The notes under the pieces: model-generated | Seen by the model: the letters and a program-made list of their open reading frames with translations, nothing else | What the model was told of the DNA's origin: nothing | Database searches by the model: none | Assembly: GCA_033439255.1 (NCBI GenBank) | Contig: CM065878.1 | Location: 1,364,001-1,428,000, forward strand | DNA length: 64,000 nucleotides | From: Hericium rajendrae | Taxonomy: Eukaryota > Basidiomycota > Agaricomycetes > Russulales > Hericiaceae | Direction of reading: 5' to 3' | Made by a program: the position numbers and the translations under genes | In this document: piece after piece, positions 13,611 through 25,118 of the stretch | Numbering within the stretch: position 1 is the stretch's first letter | Layout of the letters: every line of letters begins with the position of its first letter

Positions 13611-14046
13611 ATGGCGCTTCCCTTGGAGATATTCGGGACCGTATACGAGCGTATACGGCACTTCTACGGCCCATTTCACGCCGTCTGTGAATGTTTGTTA
13701 AGTCAACAAGGCTGGGCAGCTTGCAATGACAATGTTGGCGCACCTGATGGACGATGGGTTGCAGCATTTTCGTCAACAGATGGTGGTATTATGCGACGAG
13801 GACCCGTATGTGGCACATCTGAATCATAATCAGTGATAGGTGCAGTCGGCGGATCCGGCCTTGAGGCCTGAAGAGGCTGCAGTCGTGTCGGAACGCGCGC
13901 TGGGCTTGCAGGATAATGGCGAAGCAGGCCAAAGTGGATGAGGACGATCACCCTAGGATGTCACCGCGGACGCGACTACTCGACCTCTTGAAGACAAGTG
14001 TACGTCTGCGACGAGATGGTTTCAGCAGCATCGTTAAACAACAATG
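13611..14046 (+). CDS. Candidate small spliced gene, unrecognised
   Basis: ATG GCG at 13611 reads MALPLEIFGT and meets a donor (GTATAC). A possible acceptor at 13710 opens AGQLAMTMLAHLMDDGLQHF and RQQMVVLCDEDPYVAHLNHN, ending in adjacent TGA and TAG codons near 13830. The same frame remains open for about 36 codons beyond these stops (SADPALRPEEAAVVSERALG). From about 13917 another frame reads MAKQAKVDEDDHPRMSPRTR to a TGA at about 14044. The charged, helical composition looks protein-like, but the joins are guesses and no family is recognised. Confidence 0.25.
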
Positions 14047-14133
14047 AAAAACATAGAAGAAAATTTCATAGCGCAAGAGTTGCAAATAAATGGCTGGTAT
14101 TGGCATACTGAGATATAGACACTACAGACAACC

Positions 14134-14517
14134 CTACAATGCGAACCCAGAAGCAACAGCGTTGGGGCAGGTTGAGAGACGACGACGAAAGGCGATAAGA
14201 TGTTCCAGGAGTATGTCGACATGCAATGTCCTCGGAAGTGTTGACACCACACTTCCTAACCTGGGTTCCCTCTCGAGAGGAACAGGACTCCGAAAAGTCA
14301 CTGGCACTATCATCAACGGTGGAATCCCGTCGAGCAGCGTGGCATCTCTCTTGTTGTAAGGAAAAATGATCAGAAAATTGGACTTTATATACCTCAGGCG
14401 CCCGGACGTTGCCGGGTTTAGGGCAGGTGCGATCGGCGCGGACGTCCGCCAACTTGACTTTCTGCTGCTCACAGCGCGACAGTTCTCGCGAAACAATCGG
14501 GATGTCGTACAATTCAC
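14134..14517 (-). CDS. Doubtful minus-strand open frame overlapping the uS15m start
   Basis: A minus-strand frame could be divergent from uS15m; one version contains a possible 45-nt intron (GTATATAAAG...CAAG) near 14350-14395, followed by RDATLLDGIPPLMIVPVTF. No domain is recognised. It overlaps the first coding exon of uS15m, so at least one of the two starts is wrong. I list it only as a candidate. Confidence 0.2.
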   Translation of the reverse strand: MNCTTSRLFRENCRAVSSRKSSWRTSAPIAPALNPATSGRLRYIKSNFLIIFPYNKRDATLLDGIPPLMIVPVTFRSPVPLEREPRLGSVVSTLPRTLHVDILLEHLIAFRRRLSTCPNAVASGFAL

Positions 14518-15529
14518 TGAGGACGTGTTTCGTGCAATGTGAGTCTCTTATACTTTCTGCCATCATGGACAATTCATAATGTATCACAGGCACGCGTCCG
14601 ACGACATCCACATCGCCACTCGCCGTCACCGCCAGCCTGCACACTAGCACGCCTGTATATGCCGAGTCTCAGCGCAAACGCAGCGCGCGCATGACCCGGC
14701 AGCGCAACCTCGAAAAGCGCGTGCAGATCCAGCAGCGCGCCGAGGAAAACCGGCCGCACGTCGTGCTCGGCACGAAGGCCGGTGACGAGGAGAAGTGGAC
14801 GACGTCCGACCTCGCGCGTGTGCTCGTGAAGCCCGAGGAGCTCAAGCCAATTCCGTGGGGGCAGAAGATACCCTTCGAAGCCAAGACTGATGCGGAAGGT
14901 CGCGAGGTCCTGCGCAAGCTACAGACGGTCGGCGGCGACGAAGTGGTCACGCCCAAGGCCTTCTCGTACGGTATCACGGAGCCGGAGAAGAACTTGCTGT
15001 TCAACCATCTTCCCTATCTGAACGCGGAGTTCCGCACGAATTTCATGCGGGAAATGAAGCGTGTTACAGCCACGAGCAGCGCGATGCAGGTAGAATTCCT
15101 CAAGAACGTGCGTCAGAATATCGCGAAGGCATCGATGCTGGCGAGGGTGGTAGATTTGGTCAATGCTAACAAGGGAGGTATAATGTACGAGAACAGAAGG
15201 AGAGTGATCGAGGAGTTCTCGGAGGACGGAAAGAAGAACGATACAGGGAGACCCGAGGTGCAAGGTGGGTCCGTTGCTTCAGTTTTATTTAGCATCTCAC
15301 TCATCTGTTCTTGCTAGCTGCCCTGTTGACACTTCAAATCCGAAACTTGTGGGAACATCTAAGCAAATGCAAGCGCGATATAGCCAACCGCCGTAGTCTC
15401 CGCATACTCATACACAAGCGTGCGAAGATCCTCAAATACCTCAAAAGACTGGATCGCGACAGGTACGATCGCGTGCTGGAGAGATTAGCACTGGAGCCGG
15501 GGAGCGTTGAGGGCGAACTGATTGTCTGA
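14502..15529 (+). CDS. MRPS28: Mitochondrial small-subunit ribosomal protein uS15m
   Basis: Component of the mitochondrial 37S subunit that binds the small rRNA platform. Three exons join in frame: 14502-14538, 14590-15264 and 15318-15529, total 924 nt or 307 residues. The first 40 residues are Ser/Thr/Arg-rich without acids (MSYNSLRTCFVQ, then TASLHTSTPVYAESQRKRSA), fitting a mitochondrial presequence. The C-terminal quarter is the S15 fold: LLTLQIRNLWEHLSKCKRDI, ANRRSLRILIHKRAKILKYL and KRLDRDRYDRVLERLALEPG. The long N-terminal extension is normal for fungal uS15m. I chose the ATG at 14502 because it is the only one that splices into the presequence frame. Confidence 0.88.
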
Positions 15530-15885
15530 GGTCTGGCTGGGTCATAGAAATCTTGCCTGCTTTACTATTACTGCATGTTCTGGTAAAGGATACATCACAT
15601 ATTTCATTCATTCTAATTCCGTCCTCCAACTTGAGCTAGTTGGAATCAAGGACTATACGAGCTCCTTTGGCTCTTCGAGGTCTCTATCTAGTTTGGAGGG
15701 GAATTGACCTGTGGAAACGTCGAACTCAATATGTCAGAATTCTTTTGGTCTGCGCCAGAGTAAAGAACCGTTAGATCATTTGACGCGACGCGTGCTATCG
15801 ATTTTTCGCGACGCGCCTCAGACGCGTCTTCAACCCGTTCCTCGTTCCGCCTCCGCCTCCTCCGTCTCCTTTCCTTGTTGCAAAA
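15530..15885. other. Intergenic, importin promoter
   Basis: No gene is seen. The last 60 bp before the importin ATG are CT-rich. Confidence 0.35.
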
Positions 15886-18800
15886 ATGGCCTCGACAACC
15901 GACATTGCGCAGTTGCTCTTGTCAACCTTGAATCCTGACCCAAACATTCGCATGACAGCTGAACTGAAACTGTCGGAGACACTGGCTAATCCTGGTGCGC
16001 GGGGATTTGGATCTCTCTGATATCATGGTCTGACTGATTTGTGTTTGAAACGCGGTCCCTCCTATTCCTCTCCATGTTTCGGCACTGGAATGACGCGATA
16101 TATATGTGCTTGGACGTGTAGAGGCCGCTCTTTCGCTAGCACAGCTGATCGTTGTCCAAGATGCGGACTTGTCGCTGCGGCAGATGAGTTCCACCCATGT
16201 CCAGACCCCTTTCCGTTAGCTTGATGTTCGTTCCAAGTACTCAGCTAGTATTTTGCTGCGAAAATATGTTCAAGAGCACTGGTCGCCTTACTTCCAGCAG
16301 TTCAAGGGCAACGCGCCACCCGTCGAAGTGCGTCGATCTCCCATCTACCTCGCTGCATCCACTGACTCCTTATTCTCGCCCATCGGCATTCTAGGTGAAA
16401 TCCCAGATCCGTTCCAAAGTCTTTCAAGGTCTGTCAGATCCCCTTCGCAAGATCCGCTCTCTCTGCGTGCGTGCCACCGCCTTTCCTCCTTTCCTCCAGC
16501 TCGCTGATTCCGTGGGCTTTCAGGCCCTCACGCTCTCCAGAATCGCAACATGTGACTGGCCTGATGAATATCCCGATCTTTTGACTTCACTGCTTGGCTT
16601 GCTTAGCTCTGGCTCGCCTACAAGCGTCCATGGCGCGATGCAGGTGTTCACCGAATTCATCCGTAACGAATTGACGGAGGACCAGATTCTACCTGTGCTA
16701 CGACAGTTGCTTCCTGTTCTTCTCAACATCCTTGGCGCGAGCGAGGTATGTGCTTGTTTACCCAGCCATCTCAACTTGCATCTGGAACTTCGACTTATGC
16801 GGTCTCGTGCGTGGCGTAATAGCAACACACACCCATTACTCGCTCCCGTACTGTTGCTGTCTTCAGACAGTGTGTTGAGGCATTGTACATGGTCAAGGAG
16901 CAGCACCCACAGGCAGTGAAGGAAGCATCCAGCACCGTGCTTCCCGTTTGGCTGGACGCATTCAAGGTGTTGCTCGAGCTTGATCCTCGCCAGGATGTCA
17001 GTGGCGAGCACTGGGACGGATTGGCCGTCCGTATCCAGATATTCAGGGTACTGTTCATTTCCTTCCTGAAATTTGCTTTGGAATTGAACATTGCGCCATC
17101 GATTCAGACTCTCGACACGATCCATACGTCCTTCCCACGCACCATCGCCTCCTACCTCCCCGCATACCTCGCTGCAGGCCTCATGCACCTTCAAACCCTC
17201 TTTCCGATCTTCTATGGCTACTATCTCTCGCCCAATCCTGTCGGCGACGTCCCACAATCCGAAGAGGAAGGCGAGATTGTAGAGCTCACCAAGCTCGCTG
17301 CGCCGCTTATCGACTTTGTGTCGAGCGTGGCTCGTGCAGGGCGCGCACGCACGTGGTTCGATGAGCCGGGCCAGCTGGGGACGTTGATCGTGACGTTGGT
17401 GAAATGGGCGCAGATCACGCGCGAAAATGTACGGCCGCCGTTGACTGGGGCTCGAGTCGGCGCTGACATGCCTGGCAAATACAGGAGGAAGACTGGGCGT
17501 TGGACGCCAATCTATTCGTCTCGCAGGAGGACGACGACACGCAGGCGTACAGTGTGCGAGTTGCAGTCTTTGATCTTCTTTCTGTAAAGTTTTCCTCATC
17601 TGCTTGTTGGATGGCATGCTGACGTTTGTTCCGTGGCAGTCCTTGCTGGGTCGCGACCCGGCACCTACCGCCGCTGCCTTGAATGTTACTTCGCAGGCTG
17701 TCGTCACAGAGTCCAGGCAGGCGCGCGAAGCGGGAAACGCGGACTGGTAGGTCGATGTTCCCTCGCGCCCTCGTTGTGGTGGTTGACCATGCTACCAGGT
17801 GGCGTCCGCTCGAAGGCCTGCTTGCGGTCATCGGTTCTCAATCAGAGACGATTCTCGAGTGTCTGGACGACGAGAAAGAGTCCGGTCGTGCCAAGCCCAT
17901 TGATATCGAATACCTGCTCGCAGAGGTCATTCCATCGCTTCTGACCCTTTCCGGTACGTCCATTATCCCGTCTGATTTTGTGGAGAAAACATTGATCCTC
18001 TGTGGCATCGCGCAGAGTGTCCGTTCTTGCAGGGTCGCTGCCTTGTTTTTCGCCAGTCGTTATGCGAAGCTGCTGCCCCTCAACATCTCGGGACAGTACC
18101 TCGATGCTGCACTACAGGTCATCGAGTCCAGGGAGACGGGTATTCCGTTCAAGATCTCGGCTGTCAAGGCTATCCACTAGTGCGTTATCCGCTCATTTCC
18201 CACTATGCTTTTGACTGACGTGAACGTAAAACAGCTTCTGCCAAGGCATCGATGATTCGGCGCTGGTGGCTGTCGTACCGAGAATAGCGAGGGACCTTGG
18301 ACCATTCCTGTTGCAGACGACTGAGGACACACTTTCGCTTGTGCTTGAGACGCTGTCGGTTGTGATCGATGTCGACGACAGTCAGTGGCTGACTGTCGAT
18401 CTGGCAAATGACATTATCCTCGCTCTGCTGGAAGTATGGATGAGAAACATCAAAGGTGGATCTCCTGTGGGCATAATGTCGTCTACTGGTATGCTAACAT
18501 GTCGCTCCTTTAGATCCCATCTTCCTCTCCATCCTTACCGACATATTCTCCTCCATCGCTGGCTCTTCCACGCCTGGCGTGTATGAAATCGCTGTCAAAC
18601 AGGCCCTGCCGAAGCTCACCGTAGCCATTGGCAACACGAATCCTGAACAGTCATGGATCGCCTCGTCTGCGATCGAACTTGTGAGTGCGCTTGTGGAGGG
18701 CGCGCCGGAGGTGACCTGGGCGAGGGCTTTTTCGCGACTGTCGCGCCCAACCTGTTCGAGTGCTTGAAGGTCGCGGAGGACCGGGATGTGTTGCAGGTGA

Positions 18801-20181
18801 GAAAAGCCTCATCACACGTTCCAGTCACTCTGCTTAATTGATCTTGACTCTCCAGAACGGAATCCGCCTCCTCACCCTCATCATCCGCAAGGATGTCTCG
18901 CAACTCCTGGCTTGGACCGACGCAAACGGCCAGCCCGGCCTCGGCAATACGCTCAACGTAATTGCTCGCCTTCTCCAGAACCAGGACGAGTCCGGTGGTT
19001 TGTTCGTCGGGGATCTCATCATCCATTTGTTGCGCCGTGCCGGTGACGCTATCCTACCTGTCCTTCCCGACCTGTTGGAGGCAATGGTGTCGCGGATGCG
19101 CACTGCCAAGACCGCCACATTCCTGCAGGTGCGTACGCCCGTCCTCATATATATAACATGTCTGCTAATGGCATGAATCACAGAGCCTCATCATCCCCTT
19201 CGCCTTCCTCATCTACTCGCAACGCGACATCATCCTCAACCTCCTCGAGGCCATCCACCTCGATGACGGCCGCACTGGCCTCGAAGTGCTCATCAACACC
19301 TGGTGTGAGAACGCGGAGATCTTCCAGGGCTTGTGGCCGATGCGTGTCAGCAGCCTCGCACTGTGCCAGCTGTTCCTCGCAGAGCGTCCCAGCCTACAGG
19401 GCCTCATGGTCAAGGGCGACATCATCGTGAGGCCGGAGACGCGGGATGGTGAGTTTGCTGTTCGGGCTGGAGAGTGCACGTTTGGGTGTTGACATGTTCT
19501 TGTTCTTGCGGACGTTGAAGTGATCATGACGCGGTCGAAGACAAAAGCGGGTCTGTGTTTGTCCTTTTTCTGACTGTTATGCCGAGTTATTCTACACGAG
19601 ACTAATATTAATTTTGTCTGTGCAGTTCCTCTGGAGTTTACGTCTATTCCTTTCCCAGTCAAAGCACTCAAGTTGCTCCTGCACGACCTCCAAACTAATG
19701 GCGAAGCTGCAAGCATGGCTGCCCCAGGCGGCATGCTCGACGTCGACTCGGACGATGGCGTACGTCTTTAGCTCTCGAGACTTGTTATTTGTATTAATCG
19801 AGATTTTTACTCAGGATGAGGAGTGGACTGAAGAGGAAAAATTGAACCAAGGTTTCAAGGAAGACGAGTTCGCTTTCTTATCGGATGTCATTGGCGTCAA
19901 AGGCTCCGCGTTCGATGATGATGACATTTTGACTGAGACGGACGACGAGGAGCTGAGGAATGATCCCATTTCTCAGATTGACCTCCGGGTATGCTTATAG
20001 CCCGATCGCAAGACTGGAAACCAGCTGACGATTGTCTTCCAATCCTTAGGAGCATACGATAAATTTCCTGCAAGAATGCGCTGCCCGTGGTGTCGGCAAT
20101 TTTCCTGCACTAGTCGATCAACTGAGCGCGGAAGAGATTGTTGTCATCAAGAGGGTCCTGCAGCCACAAGGGCAGCAGTAA
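15886..20181 (+). CDS. KAP114: Importin-9 / Kap114-type karyopherin
   Basis: Beta-karyopherin of the importin-9 type; family members carry TBP and histones H2A-H2B into the nucleus. The start MASTTDIAQLLLSTLNPDPN is followed by the importin-beta N-terminal repeat (MTAELKLSETLANP, ALSLAQLIVVQDADLSLRQM, LRKYVQEHWSPYF). Many HEAT-like helices follow (DWPDEYPDLLTSLLGLLSSG, QILPVLRQLLPVLLNILGAS, VLPVWLDAFKVLLELDPRQD). An acidic loop near the end (EDEFAFLSDVIGVKGSAFDD) and the final FLQECAARGVGNFPALVDQL are diagnostic for importin-9. The gene has well over ten introns of 50-70 nt, and the stop is TAA at 20179. Total size fits the family's roughly 1000 residues. I did not see a frame break, although not every exon join was checked. 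Confidence 0.93.
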
Positions 20182-20390
20182 AGGTATCATGCAATTATAT
20201 TGATTGATTGTCGATGCCCAGATGCCTATCGAAGACATATATTTTATACGTGATAGCAGCTCGAGTCGATTTTCGGAAAAATTGGCTATAGAGGATTCAA
20301 AAAAGATTGTATATATGATATTCTGCGGTACAATCGGATACCCTTTCATCAAACGACGCTGAACGTGTTCCCAAGCTGGTGTTCCACGCC

Positions 20391-21311
20391 TCATAAGTCA
20401 AGCATTGGAGATACACAAGAAAACGCGCTCGCGGTTTGCTTTCTTGGCCTAGCAGGAGAGCGATCAGTTTTAGTTCGATGGACGATACGCGAGGACGTAC
20501 CTTCTTCGCTGCCTTTTTCCTCATCCTCCGTGAGCGGCGGCGGCGGCGGTCGACTCGCCGCCGCAACATCATCCTTCGCCTGCTGCACCTTCCCTTCTCG
20601 ATCCAGATCTTCAGCCGCCGCGGGCGGAAGAACGCCTCGTCCCACACCTGCAGCAGCTCGCCCACGTGCTTCACATGCGAGCGCTTGAAGTTCTTCTGCA
20701 AGGCGTATGTCACGAAGAACCCGGGCAGGAACCCCACGCCCAGCACGAGTGGCGAGAGCATCGCGACGGCGTGCTCTCCGGGGTGCAGCTTGCCCAGGAG
20801 GTGGCAGTCCTCGAGCAGGCGCGAGAAATCCTCCGGGCGCACGTCGTGCGCGGCGAGGTACCCTGGGCAAGGGTACATCGACTCGAAGCCGGACGTGAGG
20901 TGGTGCTTGTCTCGCGCGGGGATCCAGATGGGGGAGGGGAGCGGAGGATATGAGCATTGTGGGTTTGGAGGGCGCGCGAGGCAGGTGGGAGGCGGGTCAA
21001 GCGGCTCGCGCTTCGACGGCGCTTTGCCCGTATATGTCCATCCAGGGAGATTCTCGGGAGTGGCTCGCTCAGCAGAGGGAGGCGCGGAGCTGTAAGGCGG
21101 GGCAGCTGAAGTGGACGAGGCTGGAGAGACGAGTGTCTACGAAGGTGTGCGTCAATTGATCGTTGCTGTCATGGACAGATTGGACGCACATTCTGATCAT
21201 GCCCAGGGTATAGAGGCTGAGGCGGGGGATTGGCGGCGGCGCATATTGGCTGTATTGCGAGGGATGCGACTTCACGTCTCTCGCGTAGTACGGTGCCTCC
21301 TTCTCGGCCAT
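20391..21311 (-). CDS. Proline-rich fungal family protein, paralogue A
   Basis: Starts MAEKEAPYYARDVKSHPSQY with a Pro/Tyr-rich tail. After an intron ending near 21140 it reads APPYSSAPPSAERATPENLP, then PPLPSPIWIPAR and the family core: AAHDVRPEDFSRLLEDCHLL, a hydrophobic stretch LSPLVLGVGFLPGFFVTYAL, and LLQVWDEAFFRPRRLKIWIE. It closes with a charged Lys/Arg tail. The core is shared with the neighbouring gene at 22142-23289, so the two are a tandem duplicate. I know related uncharacterised proteins in many fungi but no function. A frame break after KIWIEKG (plus-strand CCC at 20592-20594) probably reflects one missing base, because the alternative frame continues KVQQAKDD in line with SKDD of the paralogue. 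The exact 3' end is uncertain. Confidence 0.65.
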
Positions 21312-22141
21312 GATGAGCATAGGAAGTAATCTGGGGTATAGTGCGATCTTGTTCTGGCCATGACCAGAAGGAAGACGTCGTCCTTATAAACAGACCAAGT
21401 TCATCGCCTTCGGGTTGCTCAACCTGGATTAGAACAAGGCATCATGGCATCTTCGTGGAACAAGCGTTGCGAAGACAGCGGCACATTGGATGCCCCGGAT
21501 GCGAAAGAAGCCGCAGTCCGAACGGAAGTGCCGCTTTCATTGTTAGTGTGAAGCGGACGCCCAGCCTGACGGAATACGGAAGGCCCGACGTGAACGGCGC
21601 ACGGAGATGCGGGCGTCGTTCGGGATACAGCCAGACAATGAAGAGCTCACACGATTTGGGATCCACTTCGTGGTGCTAAAGCGGTGGTGGTGAGTTGTGC
21701 GCAGTACCGTTTAGTGAGAGAAGGACGGGATGTTGAATGCGAAACAAGAAGGCTAAATGAAATATGTGCATACATCAGAACAGCGACAGCAGCGGATTAT
21801 GAGAATCGCACATGCAAAATAACATGAGAACACGCTAGAAGTTCAGGAGATATCATCTTGGGAAGTTTAGACTCGCATATCTTGGTCCGAAACGTGCTTA
21901 CCGAGATGATTTCAGATTCAAGCTGTGTACAGCTATCATCTTGCGACCACATCGCGGCGCTGAGGAAGCGCAAACGCCTTGATTGAAGACGCGCAGATTT
22001 CAAATAAACAATCAGAACCGTTGATTCAAGACGACTCCATGATGGCAAGAAATCTAAGTGGTGTACTGTAACAGCTTGGTATCGCCCTACTTGCAATCAA
22101 ATTCATCACCGATTGCCGATGACGAGGTAGACGCGCTGAGC
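21312..22141. other. Intergenic between the two paralogues
   Basis: About 830 bp with no supported gene. It is the shared space between the promoter of paralogue A and the 3' end of paralogue B. Confidence 0.35.
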
Positions 22142-23289
22142 GCTACCGCCACGCCGACCTCCCTAAGAGGAGATACAGTGATCAGCGGCAAATTTATCGT
22201 CGACTGCGGGATATGTAACATACCTTCCTGGCAGCCTTTTCTCGCGGCGCGCCTCCTTTCGCTCCCTCTTGGCCTCGCGGCGCGCTTCTTTTCGCTCCTC
22301 CTACTCTCGCGCCTGTTTCCTCTAGCATCATCATCCGAAGAACTCGATGACGATGACGAATCATCCTTCGAGCGCCCTCCGTGATGCGTCCTCCCATGAT
22401 CGATCCACAGCCTCAGCCGCCTTGGCGCAAAGAATGCCTCGTCCCACATATCCACCAGCCCGGCCATATCATCCACTTTCTTGCCCTTCATGTGATTCTC
22501 AATTGCGCGGGAGACGAATATGCCGGGCAAGAACCCGATGCCCATCGCCATCGGCGCGACCTGCGCCCCGATGCGCTGACCCATGCCGAGCTGGCATACC
22601 AGGTGGCAGTCCTCGAGCAGACGCGAGATGTCCGCGGGGTGCACGTCGTGCGCGAGCAGGAGCGGCGGCGCCGGGAAGAGGGGCACGAAGCCCGAGCTGA
22701 GGTTCGCGCCTTCTTGCGCGGGGATGCGGAGCGGCTCCATCAGCGGCGGATACGGAAGGCCTGGATTGGGCTGGCGCGAAAAGGATGGCGGTACAGGGTT
22801 AAATGGGTCGCGCTTCGCGGGCTTCGTACCATTGTAGCTGAAGACCTGCAGCTCTGGGTGGCCACCGAACTGCTGATGTCCACGATCACCGTTGACATAT
22901 CCAGAACCGCCTTGTGCAAAAGATGGGTAGGCTCCTTGTTGGGAATATGACTGTGAAGGGCCTGGGTAGTCCTGCTGGGGTGGGTAGCCTTGCTGAGGCG
23001 GGTCCTGCTGGGGTGGGTAGCTGCCCATTGGTGGATGAGGCGGTGCGGGATAACCTGCTCCTCCGGAGTAAGAAGGATAGCCAGATGCCCTGGCCGAATA
23101 CTGCGGGTTACCTGCGGGATATGAAGATGATCCAGCAGGATAAGAGGAAGAGTTTGGCGAATTGGAATAGTATGAGTCCGCTAAACCGCGGCTCTGGATC
23201 GGGGGAGGAGGCGCATGCGGTGTGTACGAGGGAGGGACATCATGATCGCTCTTCTCAGCTGAATAGTTGTACTCTTGTTTCTCGGACAT
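22142..23289 (-). CDS. Proline-rich fungal family protein, paralogue B
   Basis: Starts MSEKQEYNYSAEKSDHDVPP, then a low-complexity region rich in Pro, Gln, Tyr, Ser and Gly (for example YPPQQDYPGPSQSYSQQG) to about residue 150. The folded core follows: VFSYNGTKPAKRDPFNPVPP, LLLAHDVHPADISRLLEDCH, a hydrophobic segment VAPMAMGIGFLPGIFVSRAI, and GLVDMWDEAFFAPRRLRLWI. The tail is a serine run followed by DDD and many Arg/Lys residues. A donor (GAAG|GTATGT) near 22222 and an acceptor (CTCTTAG) near 22166 give a short last exon ending at 22142. The YPPQQ-type tail is prone to disorder and could drive condensation or wall/membrane attachment; that is inference. No function is known to me for this family. 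Confidence 0.75.
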
Positions 23290-24040
23290 TATCGATGAAC
23301 TTTGTGGGATGGGGTGGTACGTGGATGAAATCGCTGGGAATAAACTTCCTCGTGGCAGAAACTCACCTTATATATGGTGCACTGAATGTCTAAATTGATG
23401 GAATTGCAACCATGACAGACGATAGAGTCAGCGAGCATCAGTGCTGCGCGGCAGATCGCAAATGGACGAAGCAAATATTGGCTCCTTCTGACTATCGAAG
23501 CCGGCGTATTGCATAGCCTCGCGTCCATTGACCGTCGTCAGACCTTCTAAGTGTATCAAAGTAACATCAGTATCAGAGCATGCTCGTTTGGTGTGAACGG
23601 GAAGCACGCGAGTAGGAAGAGTGACCTGTGTCAAGTGAATGCGTGGGCCAAACGAGGTCACCGCACAGATGCGAGCACTGGGCCGGGCGCGTGAGCACTG
23701 CGGCCTCCACAGCTCTCAGGGTCAGCGCTCAGCTGCCGCTGTCCATCGCATCTGCGCACCATAAACTTGAGGCGATGCTCGATTTGCAGAGTAAAAGCAT
23801 ATGGCGAGAAGAACGACTGCTGATCGTAAGTCTTAGCGAAGTTGACGTTAACGGTGACGGTGACGGTGAGACAGTACGTTACATCTGCTGCATATGAAGT
23901 TGCGTCAGCATCCAATACTGTCTGTTGAGAGCAAGCAAATTTGTGTGCTACCCTCCGGCCCTGATAGCAAAGAGCCTTGTTCAAGTTGTTGGTTTGCTTT
24001 GAGATGAAGACGTTGGTTGATGGAATTCGTACACAGTACA

Positions 24041-24396
24041 TACAGCTGGATTCAAAACGATAGACCAGGACGCGTGCGCCCAGCTTCGGAGCTGGTGGGG
24101 CTCCCGATCAGATCTCCTGCGAGCCAAAGCTTGCGAAATGTATCCCTCGCAGGGAACTCTGTCCTTCTGGGCCGCGTAGCGACGTGCATTTCAGTCTGTT
24201 CAGCCTCGGTGATTTTTTCGTCGATTTTGGGCTGATTGTCAACCTCCCACACCAACTTCAGCATCTATAACGAAGAGGGAGTCTGGTGGAGTCGGCTTGC
24301 TTCGACCCCGCCGACCTGCCTCAAAAGGCCATCTTCGGAGCAGGTTCCGTAAGCGTGGAACGGGCACTTTGGTCTATCGTTTTGAATCCAGCTGTA
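24041..24396. repeat. 27-bp perfect inverted repeats bounding a 356-bp segment
   Basis: Positions 24041-24067 (TACAGCTGGATTCAAAACGA and seven more bases) reappear as an exact reverse complement at 24370-24396. The spacer is about 300 bp and has no recognisable coding content. The ends could be terminal inverted repeats of a miniature transposon, but I see no obvious target duplication in the immediate flanks. Confidence 0.65.
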
Positions 24397-24825
24397 AGGT
24401 GTCTGGCGCTTGCAGTATGAAGATGCCCGCCGGCCCGGCGCGGGTTTACCCAGGTTGGCACCGAAGCCGCTCACGTCGCCGATCTGCCAACTTGTCCGAA
24501 TCCACTGGTAAACCTCTAAAAACTATCTTCAGCAGCAGAATGAATTTGATTGTCGATTCTCTTTCCATCTGGACATCGAGTCGACACTTCCTGGCCCGAT
24601 TGTTATCAATGAGCGACCATTTTCTCAATGGAGCATTATCCTAGAGAGCGTCCATGAATCGAGCTGACGTGCTGCACATTCATAGAGATGAATATTGTCA
24701 AGAATAGCGGCAACTACGAAGCAGCTATTCACATGGACCTCGAATTCCTATTCATACTCTCACCGTTGAATCTGTCGTCTATATCTGAAGACACTGTTGA
24801 TGAAGAAGTCGAGCTCGTCGAACCC

Positions 24826-24867
24826 GGTTCGTACTCGTGAGGTTCATCATCGTCACGAGTACGAACC
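24826..24867. repeat. Perfect 15-bp inverted repeat (hairpin)
   Basis: Arms GGTTCGTACTCGTGA (24826-24840) and TCACGAGTACGAACC (24853-24867) are exact reverse complements with a 12-nt loop. No gene lies within several hundred bases on either side, so it is unlikely to be a simple transcription terminator of a neighbouring gene. Confidence 0.7.
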
Positions 24868-25061
24868 TCATGATATCTTCTCAAGTCAGTTCGCATAAAA
24901 ATATCCTATTCTTTGTGATTTCGGAGGGTTCCCTCGACCTGCAGACACCTTCCGGCCCGCTTGCTACCTACGTGGCACTCCCTGCCGCATGCTGGCACGA
25001 TGCATTCAATTGATACCGACGATTGACCGACTTTTATAGTCTCTGTCAATTCAGAACTTCC

Positions 25062-25067
25062 TATATA
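25062..25067 (+). promoter_or_regulatory. TATA-like box of esterase gene
   Basis: TATATA about 55 bp before the ATG at 25119, in a normal core-promoter position. Inferred from position only. Confidence 0.35.
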
Positions 25068-25118
25068 TTGTCGTATGTCCGTCCTTAGCTTCAGTGCCTC
25101 ACAGAATCGAAACTCAAA

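Larger units (their letters stand above)
23290..25118. other. 1.8 kb without a supported gene; contains inverted repeats
   Basis: No open frame here has a recognisable domain. The stretch holds the 27-bp inverted repeat pair at 24041/24370 and a perfect 15-bp hairpin at 24826-24867, described separately. It separates the tandem proline-rich genes from the secretome island. Confidence 0.4.

Noticed and set aside
16520-17707. Minus-strand open frame of 395 codons inside importin-9
   Set aside because: Antisense shadow of well-supported importin exons; the sense strand carries the conserved protein.
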